NCBI GenBank assembly: GCA_900539175.1 | Contig: UQAW01000136.1 | Location: 1-6,111, forward strand | Direction: 5' to 3' | Length of the DNA stretch: 6,111 bases | From: an uncultured Lachnospiraceae bacterium | Lineage (GTDB): Bacteria > Bacillota > Clostridia > Lachnospirales > Lachnospiraceae | Shown: piece after piece, positions 1-5,946 of the stretch | Position numbering within the stretch: the first letter of the stretch is position 1 | Layout of the letters: each line of letters starts with the position of its first letter | The notes under the pieces: model-generated | Database searches by the model: none | Seen by the model: the letters and a program-made list of their open reading frames with translations, nothing else | Told to the model about the DNA's origin: nothing | Translations under genes and position numbers: made by a program

Positions 1-1
1 A

Positions 2-40
2 AGCAAGCGAAGCACCCCCCCGTTCCTGCCCCGCTTTGCT
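2..40 (-). terminator. Possible terminator hairpin after pgeF (truncated by window edge)
   Basis: About 30 nt beyond the pgeF stop, the arms at 2-9 and 32-40 pair over 8 bp with one bulged base (position 35) around a 22-nt loop. On the minus strand the hairpin is followed by T at position 1, where the window ends, so the T run needed for a Rho-independent terminator cannot be seen. The loop is long and contains a run of seven G (15-21 on the plus strand as C). The position fits the end of the operon, but the call is an inference. Confidence 0.3.
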
Positions 41-70
41 CTTTTCCGTCCGTCTCCACCTCCGTCCCCC

Positions 71-919
71 TTATCTCAACATCAAAAAAGCCCCCAAATT
101 CCCTCTTTTCCCCTGGGAAGCGCGATGTGAAAACAGCAGTTTGGGGTTACAACACGTACATAAATTCGGCATCTGGATATGTTCTTCCAAAATGCCTGCT
201 TCCAGCATCACCAAACGATTGGCTTCCCAAAGATTCAACTGATATTTTCCATTTTCTTTCCGATAAAACAACCGATGATGCTTTTCTGAATCAAACGTCT
301 CTGAAAACGCCTCTATCACATCTTCACTGACCTCATAGCACTCCTGACAGATCGAAGGCCCGATTGCCGCTATGAGTTCCTTCGGCTCTGTTCCAAACGC
401 CTCTGTCATAGCCTCCACCGTAACCTTTCCCATCTTATCCTTCGTTCCTCTCCACCCGGAATGAGATAAACCGATTGCCCGATGAACCGGGTCTATAAAA
501 TATAACGGTACACAGTCTGCATAAAATGTGGCAAGGGTCACCTGTGGTTCATCCGTAATCATTCCATCTACATCATGAAACATCTTCGGTCCTGTTACCC
601 CGGCCCCGCAGTCCGCCTTCCCCACTTTTCTCACATTCGTGGTATGTGTCTGATCCGAGGTCACAATACTTTCCACTGGAACACCGATGGCATCGGCAAT
701 CCTCTGATAATTCTCCCGGACATGTGCTTCCACATCTCCTCTTGTATAACTCAAGTTCATAGAAGCATAAATACCTTCACTTACCCCGCCTAAACGAGTA
801 GAAAAACCATGTGCAACAATTCCCGTCTTCAAAAGATTCGGAAACTGTAAAAAGGTAACTCCCTGTTTCTGAATCACCTCAAGCCGCGCTTTTGAATTAT
901 CTTTCCATCGAATTTCCAT
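71..919 (-). CDS. pgeF: PgeF/YfiH family (laccase-domain) purine nucleoside phosphorylase / peptidoglycan editing factor
   Basis: This 282-residue protein belongs to the YfiH/YlmD/LACC1 family (old name: laccase domain or DUF152). Family members cleave purine nucleosides by phosphorolysis and can deaminate adenosine; the E. coli member removes wrongly incorporated L-Ser from UDP-MurNAc, hence PgeF. The three family metal/active-site residues are visible: His92 in SDQTH, Cys136 in FYADC and His153 in LSHSGWRG. Other conserved family blocks are DGMITD (118-123), GPSICQECYEV (187-197) and CTCCNPKLLFSHR (254-266). Length is normal for the family. The ATG at 919 is chosen over an in-frame ATG at 952 because GGAGGT lies 4 nt upstream of it and the longer form has no binding site. 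It is the last gene of the run, 68 bp after yraN, and has no visible promoter of its own. The family is certain; which activity matters in this cell is not. Confidence 0.93.
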   Translation of the reverse strand: MEIRWKDNSKARLEVIQKQGVTFLQFPNLLKTGIVAHGFSTRLGGVSEGIYASMNLSYTRGDVEAHVRENYQRIADAIGVPVESIVTSDQTHTTNVRKVGKADCGAGVTGPKMFHDVDGMITDEPQVTLATFYADCVPLYFIDPVHRAIGLSHSGWRGTKDKMGKVTVEAMTEAFGTEPKELIAAIGPSICQECYEVSEDVIEAFSETFDSEKHHRLFYRKENGKYQLNLWEANRLVMLEAGILEEHIQMPNLCTCCNPKLLFSHRASQGKRGNLGAFLMLR

Positions 920-923
920 ATAT

Positions 924-929
924 ACCTCC
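924..929 (-). promoter_or_regulatory. Ribosome binding site that fixes the pgeF start
   Basis: The minus strand reads GGAGGT followed by 4 nt and then ATG at 919. This near-perfect Shine-Dalgarno lies inside the longer open frame starting at 952, and so argues for the shorter protein beginning MEIRWKD. Confidence 0.85.
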
Positions 930-987
930 AAAAATCCTTCCAAAAGCAGCACAAATCTCCCCAGAGCCTACTGTACTGACCTCTTCA

Positions 988-1365
988 CTAAAGATTCGTA
1001 TTTCCATAATAATCAAATGCGTTTTCATAGTGCGTAATCGCTTCATCCGTCACTGCCAGCACATCAAAACGGCAGGGAACATCCTCCATGATACGTTTTT
1101 TCATCCTGTAATAATCTGCCGTCCTGATAATCCGACCCCTTTTCTGCCTGTTCACAGCTCCATCCGGTGTTCCAAGACGTGTACTCCTGCGATATTTTAC
1201 CTCCGCAAACACCAGATAATTCCCCTGTCTGGCTATGATATCAATTTCTCCGAAACGGCAGCAAAAATTCCTGTCTTCTATCCTGTAGCCCTTTTTCTCC
1301 AGATAACTACATACCCGGTCTTCCTGCTGCTTCCCGATTTCTCTGGTACTCATATCCTTTCCCAT
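988..1365 (-). CDS. yraN: YraN family (UPF0102) putative endonuclease-fold protein
   Basis: A small protein of 125 residues (121 if translation starts at Met5). The UPF0102/YraN family has a restriction-endonuclease-like (PD-(D/E)XK) fold resembling Holliday-junction resolvases; its substrate is not firmly established. The core motif is intact: an N-terminal acidic residue Glu15 in the first helix, GEIDII with Asp42, then FAEVKYR with Glu55 and Lys57. The later family block CRFDV (98-102) and a terminal NAF (115-117) are also present. The start is uncertain. ATG at 1365 lies 9 nt past the rnhB stop with AAAAGG almost touching it; ATG at 1353 also has AAAGG too close, so neither has ideal spacing. 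The gene sits between rnhB and pgeF in the same transcript. Adjacency to RNase HII suggests a nucleic-acid maintenance role, but that is inference. Confidence 0.88.
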   Translation of the reverse strand: MGKDMSTREIGKQQEDRVCSYLEKKGYRIEDRNFCCRFGEIDIIARQGNYLVFAEVKYRRSTRLGTPDGAVNRQKRGRIIRTADYYRMKKRIMEDVPCRFDVLAVTDEAITHYENAFDYYGNTNL

Positions 1366-1374
1366 ACCTTTTCT

Positions 1375-2133
1375 TCAGACGAAATGTGTGATAAAGGAAG
1401 CCCTGTGAATCGGACTGGGACCATACTTTTTCAGCGCCCGGATATGTTCCGCGGAACCATACCCCTTATTGGATGCAAACCTGTATTCCGGCATAATCTT
1501 ATCGTATTCTACCATCAACCGATCTCGGGTAACCTTCGCCACAATACTGGCGGCCGCAATGGATACGCTCCTGGCATCTCCCTTAATAATCGGTACCTGC
1601 GGAATCACTACTTCCGGAATCGTCACCGCATCATTGAGCAGAATCTGGGGCCTCGGATTTAATTTTCCGATTGCTTCCCGCATCGCTTCATACGTTGCCT
1701 GAAGAATATTAATCTCATCAATTCTTGCCGGACTGCTGTATCCAATTCCTACACTTACCGCCTGCTCCATAATGATATCATACAATTCTTCTCTTCTTTT
1801 GGCACTCAGCTGCTTGGAATCATTCAGATACAAAATCTGGCTGTCTTTCGGAAGAATCACAGCTCCTGCCACCACAGGCCCCGCAAGGGGACCTCTGCCA
1901 ACCTCATCGATTCCACAGACATATCCCAGATACTCGTACTTATATTCAAACTCTTTCAGCCGCTTCGTACGTTCCCGTTCCTGCGCCAATGATTCCTGCG
2001 CTTTTCTCGCTTTCCGAATCAAATTCTGGACTCCGGTTCTGGAATCCTCCCCATATGCACAACAGAGGATATCCACCTGGGACTCCTCTGCCTGTTCAAA
2101 TTCTTTTTTTATCTCCGCAATTGATTTATGCAT
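1375..2133 (-). CDS. rnhB: Ribonuclease HII
   Basis: RNase HII cuts RNA in RNA-DNA hybrids and starts excision of single ribonucleotides misincorporated into DNA, using two metal ions. The 252-residue length matches the Bacillus-type enzyme, which has an N-terminal extension of about 70 residues before the catalytic domain. Here residues 1-70 are charged and helical. The catalytic core begins at GIDEVGRGPLAG (74-85) with Asp76 and Glu77 and the GRG strand-recognition motif (79-81). LNDSK (103-107), Asp168 in LLNDA and Asp204 in KVTRD complete the four carboxylates. NKGYGS (222-227) and GPSPIHR (238-244) are also typical. The ATG at 2133 overlaps the end of rbgA by 8 bp and has AAAGGA 7 nt upstream. 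An in-frame extension to 2250 lies wholly inside rbgA and has no family support. The overlap suggests translational coupling to rbgA. Confidence 0.97.
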   Translation of the reverse strand: MHKSIAEIKKEFEQAEESQVDILCCAYGEDSRTGVQNLIRKARKAQESLAQERERTKRLKEFEYKYEYLGYVCGIDEVGRGPLAGPVVAGAVILPKDSQILYLNDSKQLSAKRREELYDIIMEQAVSVGIGYSSPARIDEINILQATYEAMREAIGKLNPRPQILLNDAVTIPEVVIPQVPIIKGDARSVSIAAASIVAKVTRDRLMVEYDKIMPEYRFASNKGYGSAEHIRALKKYGPSPIHRASFITHFV

Positions 2134-2986
2134 CTTCCGTTCCTTTCGGCGGCTGTTCCAATGAAATCCGTCCAATCTTGCCATTGCGGAATTCTTCCAT
2201 AATAATTGCCGCCGCCTTTCCATAATCCGGCTCATTGCCCTTTTGCACACACTTCCGTGCTTCTGCTATAGAAGCCAGCATCTGTACTGCATCCGATGAT
2301 TCCTCTATTCCATATCTCTCCTGCAAAGTTCCGGGATACACTGCCTCCAGATATCTCAGAACCTCCAAAGCCAATTCTTCCACATTCAAAATATCATCCT
2401 TAATAGAACCGATCATTGCCAGATGAAGCCCTACTGTCTGATCCTCAAATTTCGGCCACAAAATTCCCGGTGTATCCAACAATTCCAGAGACTTATTCAG
2501 GCGGATCCACTGTTTTCCTTTCGTCACACCCGGTTTATTGCCGGTTTTTGTACATGCCTTTCCCGCATAAGAATTGATGAATGTGGACTTGCCCACATTG
2601 GGGATTCCCACCACCATAGCACGGACCGGACGGTTTTTGATTCCTCTGCGCTGGTCTCTTTCTATCTTCTCCTTACACGCTTCCTGTATGACACCATTGA
2701 TGGATTTTAAACCGGCACCGCTTCGTGCATTCACCTTCACTACAAAAAATCCCTGCTTCTCAAAATACTCCTGCCACTGGAGCGTGCAGCGCTCATCCGC
2801 CAGATCTGATTTGTTCAGCAGAATCAATCTTGCCTTATTCTTTCCAAGCTCATTGATATCCGGATTTCTTGATGCCAAAGGGACTCTGGCGTCAACAAGC
2901 TCTATAATCAGGTCTATCAGTTTTATATCTTCCTGCATCTGACGCTTTGCTTTTGTCATATGCCCGGGATACCATTGATAATTCAT
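2126..2986 (-). CDS. rbgA: Ribosome biogenesis GTPase RbgA (YlqF)
   Basis: RbgA is a circularly permuted GTPase essential in B. subtilis for a late step of 50S subunit assembly, acting on a 45S-like intermediate before proteins such as L16 are fully in place. The 286 residues are the family length. The permuted order is clear: G4 NKSD (58-61), G5-like NARSG (86-90), then G1/P-loop GIPNVGKST (127-135), G2 PGVT with Thr155 (152-155) and G3 DTPG (171-174). The N-terminal WYPGHM (5-10) is a family hallmark. The C-terminal part (about 180-286) is the helical RNA-binding (ANTAR-like) domain. The start at 2986 has AGAGGT about 5 nt upstream. The gene begins 17 bp after lepB and overlaps rnhB. Its place beside rplS, trmD and rimM matches its role in large-subunit maturation. 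Confidence 0.97.
   Translation of the reverse strand: MNYQWYPGHMTKAKRQMQEDIKLIDLIIELVDARVPLASRNPDINELGKNKARLILLNKSDLADERCTLQWQEYFEKQGFFVVKVNARSGAGLKSINGVIQEACKEKIERDQRRGIKNRPVRAMVVGIPNVGKSTFINSYAGKACTKTGNKPGVTKGKQWIRLNKSLELLDTPGILWPKFEDQTVGLHLAMIGSIKDDILNVEELALEVLRYLEAVYPGTLQERYGIEESSDAVQMLASIAEARKCVQKGNEPDYGKAAAIIMEEFRNGKIGRISLEQPPKGTEDA
2141..2146 (-). promoter_or_regulatory. Ribosome binding site for rnhB within the 3' end of rbgA
   Basis: AAAGGA lies 7 nt before the ATG at 2133, inside the last codons of rbgA. It supports the 252-residue RnhB over the longer open frame and fits coupled translation of the two genes. Confidence 0.7.
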
Positions 2987-3003
2987 CTGTTACCTCTCTA
3001 TAC

Positions 3004-3576
3004 TTATTTTCTCAAAATTCCAAACTTATCCATAGGAGATACCACAAACCACAGCTTGCCCAGAATATTCTTCTTCTTGATCTTTCCAACATCTATATGG
3101 CGGCTGTCTTCACTGTTATTCCGATTATCTCCCAGAACAAAATATTCTCCGCTTCCAAGCTTGATCGGCTCCTCCGCCAGCCCCGGATTTGTAATGGCCG
3201 GAAAATCTTTTTGTTCCACATAGGTTTTTCCATCAATCAAAATCTGCCCGTCTTTAATCTGTACCGTCTCTCCGGGAAGACCGATGACACGTTTGATATG
3301 CAGACTGGATTTTGCATCATCCGCGGCACGGAATACCACAATATCGCCCCGCCTGGGAGATGACAGTTTATAGGCAGCCGAATTAATCAATGCACGGTCG
3401 CCCGCTTTCAGCGTCGGTTCCATCGATCCTTCCTGCACTACAATACTCCTGCAGAAAAAACTGGAAACACCTGCCGCCAACAGGATAACCAGAGCAATTT
3501 CCACAATCCAGATCAGGACCGTTTTCAGTTTGCTCTGTGCAAAATAATCTCTTACATACCTTGGACTGAATCCCAT
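3004..3576 (-). CDS. lepB: Type I signal peptidase
   Basis: Membrane-anchored serine protease that removes signal peptides from exported proteins at the outer face of the cytoplasmic membrane. The 190 residues show a short basic cytoplasmic N-terminus, one hydrophobic membrane segment (about 19-41), and then the catalytic domain outside. Family boxes are present in order: SMEPT with nucleophile Ser51 (51-55), RGDIVVF (76-82), the general-base Lys95 in HIKRVIGLPGE (93-103), and GDNRNNSEDSR (149-159). A single membrane anchor and this size match the Gram-positive SipS type. The ATG at 3576 has GAGGA 8-9 nt upstream. The gene lies 58 bp after rplS, beyond a hairpin, and 17 bp before rbgA. Its place in a ribosome-assembly cluster is common in Clostridia. 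It may be one of several signal peptidases in the genome. Confidence 0.96.
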   Translation of the reverse strand: MGFSPRYVRDYFAQSKLKTVLIWIVEIALVILLAAGVSSFFCRSIVVQEGSMEPTLKAGDRALINSAAYKLSSPRRGDIVVFRAADDAKSSLHIKRVIGLPGETVQIKDGQILIDGKTYVEQKDFPAITNPGLAEEPIKLGSGEYFVLGDNRNNSEDSRHIDVGKIKKKNILGKLWFVVSPMDKFGILRK

Positions 3577-3596
3577 ACTTTTTTCCTCATTCGAAA

Positions 3597-3629
3597 ACAG
3601 GGACTATATACCTGAGTATAAGTCCCTGT
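3597..3629 (-). terminator. Hairpin after rplS: terminator or attenuator before lepB
   Basis: Five nt after the rplS stop the minus strand forms a 9-bp perfect stem (3597-3605 with 3621-3629). With a one-base bulge this can extend by 4 more A-T pairs (3607-3610 with 3617-3620), leaving a 6-nt loop. Four T follow on the RNA side (3594-3597, partly within the stem). The T run is short, so partial termination is more likely than a full stop. This would let rplS be made in excess over lepB and the following genes. The lepB ribosome binding site begins only about 10 nt after the stem. Confidence 0.6.
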
Positions 3630-3634
3630 GTTTC

Positions 3635-3982
3635 TTATTTAACAAGTTCTTTCACCTTAGCTGCTTTACCTACACGGTCTCTTAAGTAGTTCAGTTTTGC
3701 ACGTCTTACTTTACCACGTCTTACAACTTCTACTTTTTCAACATTCGGGGAATGTAACGGCCATGTCTTCTCGACACCGATTCCGTTGGAATTCTTACGT
3801 ACTGTGAAAGTTGCTCTGTTGCTTCCACCCTGCTTTTTCAGTACAACGCCCTCAAAAACCTGGATTCTTTCACGGTTACCCTCTTTGATCTTACCGTGTA
3901 CTCTTACAGTATCTCCTACATTAAATTCCGGAATCTGCTCTTTTAACTGCTCAGCTTCGATTTTCTTGATGATTTCGTTCAT
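3635..3982 (-). CDS. rplS: 50S ribosomal protein L19
   Basis: L19 is a large-subunit protein at the 30S-50S interface, contacting 23S rRNA near bridge B8. The 115 residues match the family length. Recognisable stretches are the start MNEIIKKIEAEQLK, FNVGDTVRVHGKIKEG (20-35), RIQVFEGVV (39-47), the ATFTVRK stretch followed by GIGVEKTWPLHSP (67-79), and the basic tail RRGKVRRAKLNYLRD (88-102). AAGGAG lies about 8 nt before the ATG at 3982. Unlike the other genes of the run it has its own promoter and a leader of about 80 nt, with a hairpin just after its stop, so it can be expressed as a nearly separate unit within the cluster. Nothing in the protein is unusual. Confidence 0.98.
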   Translation of the reverse strand: MNEIIKKIEAEQLKEQIPEFNVGDTVRVHGKIKEGNRERIQVFEGVVLKKQGGSNRATFTVRKNSNGIGVEKTWPLHSPNVEKVEVVRRGKVRRAKLNYLRDRVGKAAKVKELVK

Positions 3983-4065
3983 GATTATCTCTCCTTAATG
4001 ATCATTTTGGATGTTCTTATCACCGATAAACGTGACAGCGGACCATCTCGCTCTTTCTCACAACA
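3983..4065 (-). promoter_or_regulatory. Structured 5' leader of rplS (possible L19 autoregulatory leader)
   Basis: From the predicted start near 4065 to the ATG the transcript has about 80 untranslated nt. Two small stems can be drawn. In one, 4058-4061 pairs with 4032-4035 and 4049-4052 with 4037-4040, separated by an asymmetric internal loop. The other is a 5-bp hairpin at 4017-4029 with a 3-nt loop. A 10-bp palindrome (3997-4006) abuts the AAGGAG site (3991-3996). L19 leader RNAs are known upstream of rplS in Bacilli, so feedback control is plausible. I could not match this sequence to that model, and the stems are short. Confidence 0.35.
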
Positions 4066-4071
4066 CCGATT

Positions 4072-4100
4072 ATTATACTATAACTGATTGCCAGATGCAA
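4072..4100 (-). promoter_or_regulatory. Sigma-A-type promoter for rplS
   Basis: On the minus strand TTGCAT (4095-4100) and TATAAT (4072-4077) are separated by exactly 17 bp, with an A/T-rich surround. The predicted start is near 4065, giving rplS its own promoter in the gap after trmD. The perfect -10 box and ideal spacing make this the clearest promoter in the window. Confidence 0.8.
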
Positions 4101-4123
4101 GAAAAATTTACCGGATTTTCTTG
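4098..4123 (-). repeat. AT-rich inverted repeat overlapping the rplS -35 region
   Basis: An 8-bp perfect inverted repeat (4098-4105 with 4116-4123) has a 10-nt centre. Its promoter-proximal arm covers part of the -35 box of rplS. It has no T run on the minus strand, so it is not a good terminator for trmD. On the plus strand it is followed by TTTT and would look like a weak terminator facing the other way. It could be an operator, but chance in AT-rich DNA is also reasonable. Confidence 0.3.
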
Positions 4124-4158
4124 TTTTATGGATTTTTCCACTTAGAATACGTCAACAA

Positions 4159-5244
4159 TTATTCCAAGCCCTTTCTGATATCAAGGGCAATCGCCTCCAA
4201 CCGCTCCCGTTCTCCCGTGGGCAGAAAGTAAGTCTGTCTGTACAAACATCCCTGCTGATCCAACAACTCTCTTAATTTATGCTCTGTCTGTTCCACCTTA
4301 TCCTGCGCTGCAGTCAGAATCAGAACATACGGTGTTTTTCTTCCCCTCACATTTGCGAACGCAGCCGGCTCACCTGAATCCTGCAAATAGCAATCTCCCG
4401 CCACAACCACAAGCAAATCCTGCTTTTCAAAATAATATTTCTGTTTTCTAAGTTTCTTCCTGTTAAAATCAATCAAAACACCGTATCTGGACAAAGCCAG
4501 ACTTAACGCCTCTGCCGCTTCTGATTCATCTGTCTCCCCATAAAACGCACAGTTTACCCGATAGCTTTTCTTCAGCAGATCCGGACGGCGCTGCCGGGTT
4601 CTCTCAATGGACTGTTCATGCCTCCACGCTTCAATTTTCTTGTGATTTCCTGACAATAGTACTTCCGGCACTGCCTTTTCATGCCAGACTTCCGGCCGGG
4701 TATAATGGGGATACTCCAGCAGATTATCCTGCAGAGATTCAAACTGGCTGGATTCCTCGTTGGAGAGCACCCCCGGCACAAACCGTGAGATGGCATCGAT
4801 CATTACCATCGCCCCCAATTCTCCGCCTGTCAGTACGTAATCTCCGATAGAAACGTAATCTGTCACAATTTCTTCCAGAACACGCTCATCAATTCCCTCA
4901 TAGTGACCGCAGAGAAGCACCAGATCCTCGTCCCTTGCAAATTCCTCCACCATCGTCTGATTCAGCACGTTTCCCTGGGGTGTCAGATAAATCGTCCTGG
5001 GTTTTCTGCCGATTTTTTCCTTTACGGACTCATATGCACGAAATACCGGCTCCGCCTCCATCACCATCCCTGCACCGCCGCCGTAAGGATAATCATCCAC
5101 CCGCATATGTTTATTGGCTGAAAAATCCCGGATGTTTGTAGTTTCTACGCTGATATGACCATTTTTTACAGCACGCCCCAGAATACTGGCGGATGCTGCC
5201 TGCTCAATCATTTCAGGAAACAGAGTCAATACATGATATCTCAT
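4159..5244 (-). CDS. trmD: tRNA (guanine-37-N1)-methyltransferase TrmD with an unrecognised C-terminal extension
   Basis: TrmD methylates N1 of G37 next to the anticodon, using S-adenosylmethionine, and prevents +1 frameshifting. Residues 1 to about 228 are a complete SPOUT (trefoil-knot) TrmD. They include PYGGGAGM (53-60), YLTPQG (86-91), CGHYEGIDERV (112-122), SIGDYVLTGGE (132-142), Arg154 and YPHYTRPEVW (178-187). The usual C-terminal helical domain ends near RRPDLL (219-224). The protein then continues to 361 residues, where E. coli TrmD has 255 and other family members about 240. The extra 130 or so residues alternate predicted strands (LLVVVAGD 277-284, PYVLILTA 305-312) with helices, suggesting a small alpha/beta domain I cannot name. 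Glu169 stands where E. coli has catalytic Asp169 in an ungapped alignment. The start overlaps the rimM stop as ATGA, with GGAGGGG 6 nt upstream, so the two are probably translationally coupled. Confidence 0.96.
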   Translation of the reverse strand: MRYHVLTLFPEMIEQAASASILGRAVKNGHISVETTNIRDFSANKHMRVDDYPYGGGAGMVMEAEPVFRAYESVKEKIGRKPRTIYLTPQGNVLNQTMVEEFARDEDLVLLCGHYEGIDERVLEEIVTDYVSIGDYVLTGGELGAMVMIDAISRFVPGVLSNEESSQFESLQDNLLEYPHYTRPEVWHEKAVPEVLLSGNHKKIEAWRHEQSIERTRQRRPDLLKKSYRVNCAFYGETDESEAAEALSLALSRYGVLIDFNRKKLRKQKYYFEKQDLLVVVAGDCYLQDSGEPAAFANVRGRKTPYVLILTAAQDKVEQTEHKLRELLDQQGCLYRQTYFLPTGERERLEAIALDIRKGLE

Positions 5245-5747
5245 ATCAGCCCCTCCAGGAGATGCACTACCATTTTCTGCCCTTCCACATCCACATCCCG
5301 GATACAGGCTTTGATGGCCGGAATCAATACTTCCCCATGCTCCTCTGAATCTACAATATAAACATCGTTCGCTCCCGTCTCCATGACATCTTTTAAGGAA
5401 CCGAATCTTACACCATCCTCCGTAAACACTTTCATCCCAATCAAATCCGCTACGTAATACTCATCTTTTCTCAACGGAACCCCATCTTTCCGTTCCACAT
5501 AAAGTTCACTTCCCCGGTAAGCCTCCACATCATTTAAGGTATCAATCCCTTTAAACTTCAAAATAGCAAGCTGCTTGAAGAACTTAACGCCTTCAATCTC
5601 CAACAATCTGCGTTCACCTTTCGTATCCAGATAAACCTTTTTCAGCTTTTTGAACCGCTGTACATCATCTGTCGTAGGAAATACCTTTACCTCACCTCTT
5701 ACCCCGTGGGTAGAACTGATAATTCCTACCTTCAGAAATTCTTCCAT
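5241..5747 (-). CDS. rimM: Ribosome maturation factor RimM
   Basis: RimM binds ribosomal protein S19 and assists folding of the 16S rRNA 3' domain during 30S assembly. The 168 residues show both family domains: an N-terminal beta-barrel beginning VGIISSTHGVRGEVKV (7-22), and a C-terminal PRC-barrel starting near DEYYVADLIG (95-104) with TGANDVYIV (124-132) and VLIPAI (140-145). The ATG at 5747 has GGGAGGT 6 nt upstream. It shares a 4-bp ATGA overlap with trmD, a very widely conserved partner. In Bacillus the preceding genes would be ffh, rpsP and a KH-domain gene. Here the upstream 364 bp hold a promoter and a hairpin instead, so rimM seems to begin its own transcript. Confidence 0.97.
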   Translation of the reverse strand: MEEFLKVGIISSTHGVRGEVKVFPTTDDVQRFKKLKKVYLDTKGERRLLEIEGVKFFKQLAILKFKGIDTLNDVEAYRGSELYVERKDGVPLRKDEYYVADLIGMKVFTEDGVRFGSLKDVMETGANDVYIVDSEEHGEVLIPAIKACIRDVDVEGQKMVVHLLEGLI

Positions 5748-5792
5748 CTAAGACCTCCCGTTCTGCTTCCAATTTCCTTTTTTTCTTGACTA

Positions 5793-5820
5793 ATCATACC
5801 ATGTTTTCACAATATTGCAA
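5793..5820 (-). promoter_or_regulatory. Probable promoter for rimM-trmD
   Basis: On the minus strand TTGCAA (5815-5820) and TATGAT (5793-5798) are separated by 16 bp, and the -10 box is preceded by TGG, giving an extended -10. Transcription would start near 5786, about 38 nt before the rimM ATG. It lies just downstream of the hairpin at 5866-5908, consistent with a new transcription unit. Confidence 0.6.
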
Positions 5821-5865
5821 GTCTCTTGTCACAATAAGACACAACAAATTCGTATCCAATATAAG

Positions 5866-5908
5866 AAAACGGCTCCCAAAGTGGATTCCCCACTCCAGGA
5901 GTCGTTTT
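5866..5908 (-). terminator. Strong hairpin upstream of rimM, probable (bidirectional) terminator
   Basis: Arms at 5866-5876 and 5898-5908 pair over 11 positions, and an inner 5-bp stem (5880-5884 with 5890-5894) caps the structure. The minus-strand RNA continues into TTTTCTT and the plus-strand RNA into TTTTATACTATTTT, so it could stop transcription in either direction. On the minus strand one pair (5872/5902) becomes an A-C mismatch; on the plus strand it is a G-U wobble. Since no plus-strand gene is visible, its natural role is most likely to end a minus-strand transcript entering from the right. Confidence 0.6.
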
Positions 5909-5946
5909 ATACTATTTTGGTCCTTGAGTAAATGCTCTTCTTTCCC

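Noticed and set aside
920..952. Longer pgeF form starting at 952
   Set aside because: The ATG at 919 has GGAGGT at proper spacing, and that site would be inside the coding region of the longer form, which has no site of its own.
892..1662. Long plus-strand open frame (256 codons) opposite yraN and part of rnhB
   Set aside because: It is antisense to two clear conserved genes whose motifs are intact, and its translation is rich in Ile, His and Pro as expected for a shadow frame.
2134..2250. Upstream extension of rnhB to an ATG at 2250
   Set aside because: The added 39 codons lie wholly within rbgA and match no RNase HII N-terminus; the ATG at 2133 has a good ribosome binding site and gives the family length.
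3610..3650. TATACT inside the post-rplS hairpin as a promoter for lepB
   Set aside because: The only -35-like sequence, TTGTTA, is 19 bp away and the box lies within the hairpin stem and loop; the fit is weak.
4130..4158. Possible second promoter with TTGACG just after trmD
   Set aside because: The hexamer 17 bp downstream is TCCATA, a poor -10 box; the promoter at 4072-4100 is far better.
4572..4796. Second minus-strand open frame within trmD
   Set aside because: It overlaps the conserved TrmD core in another frame and has no family resemblance.
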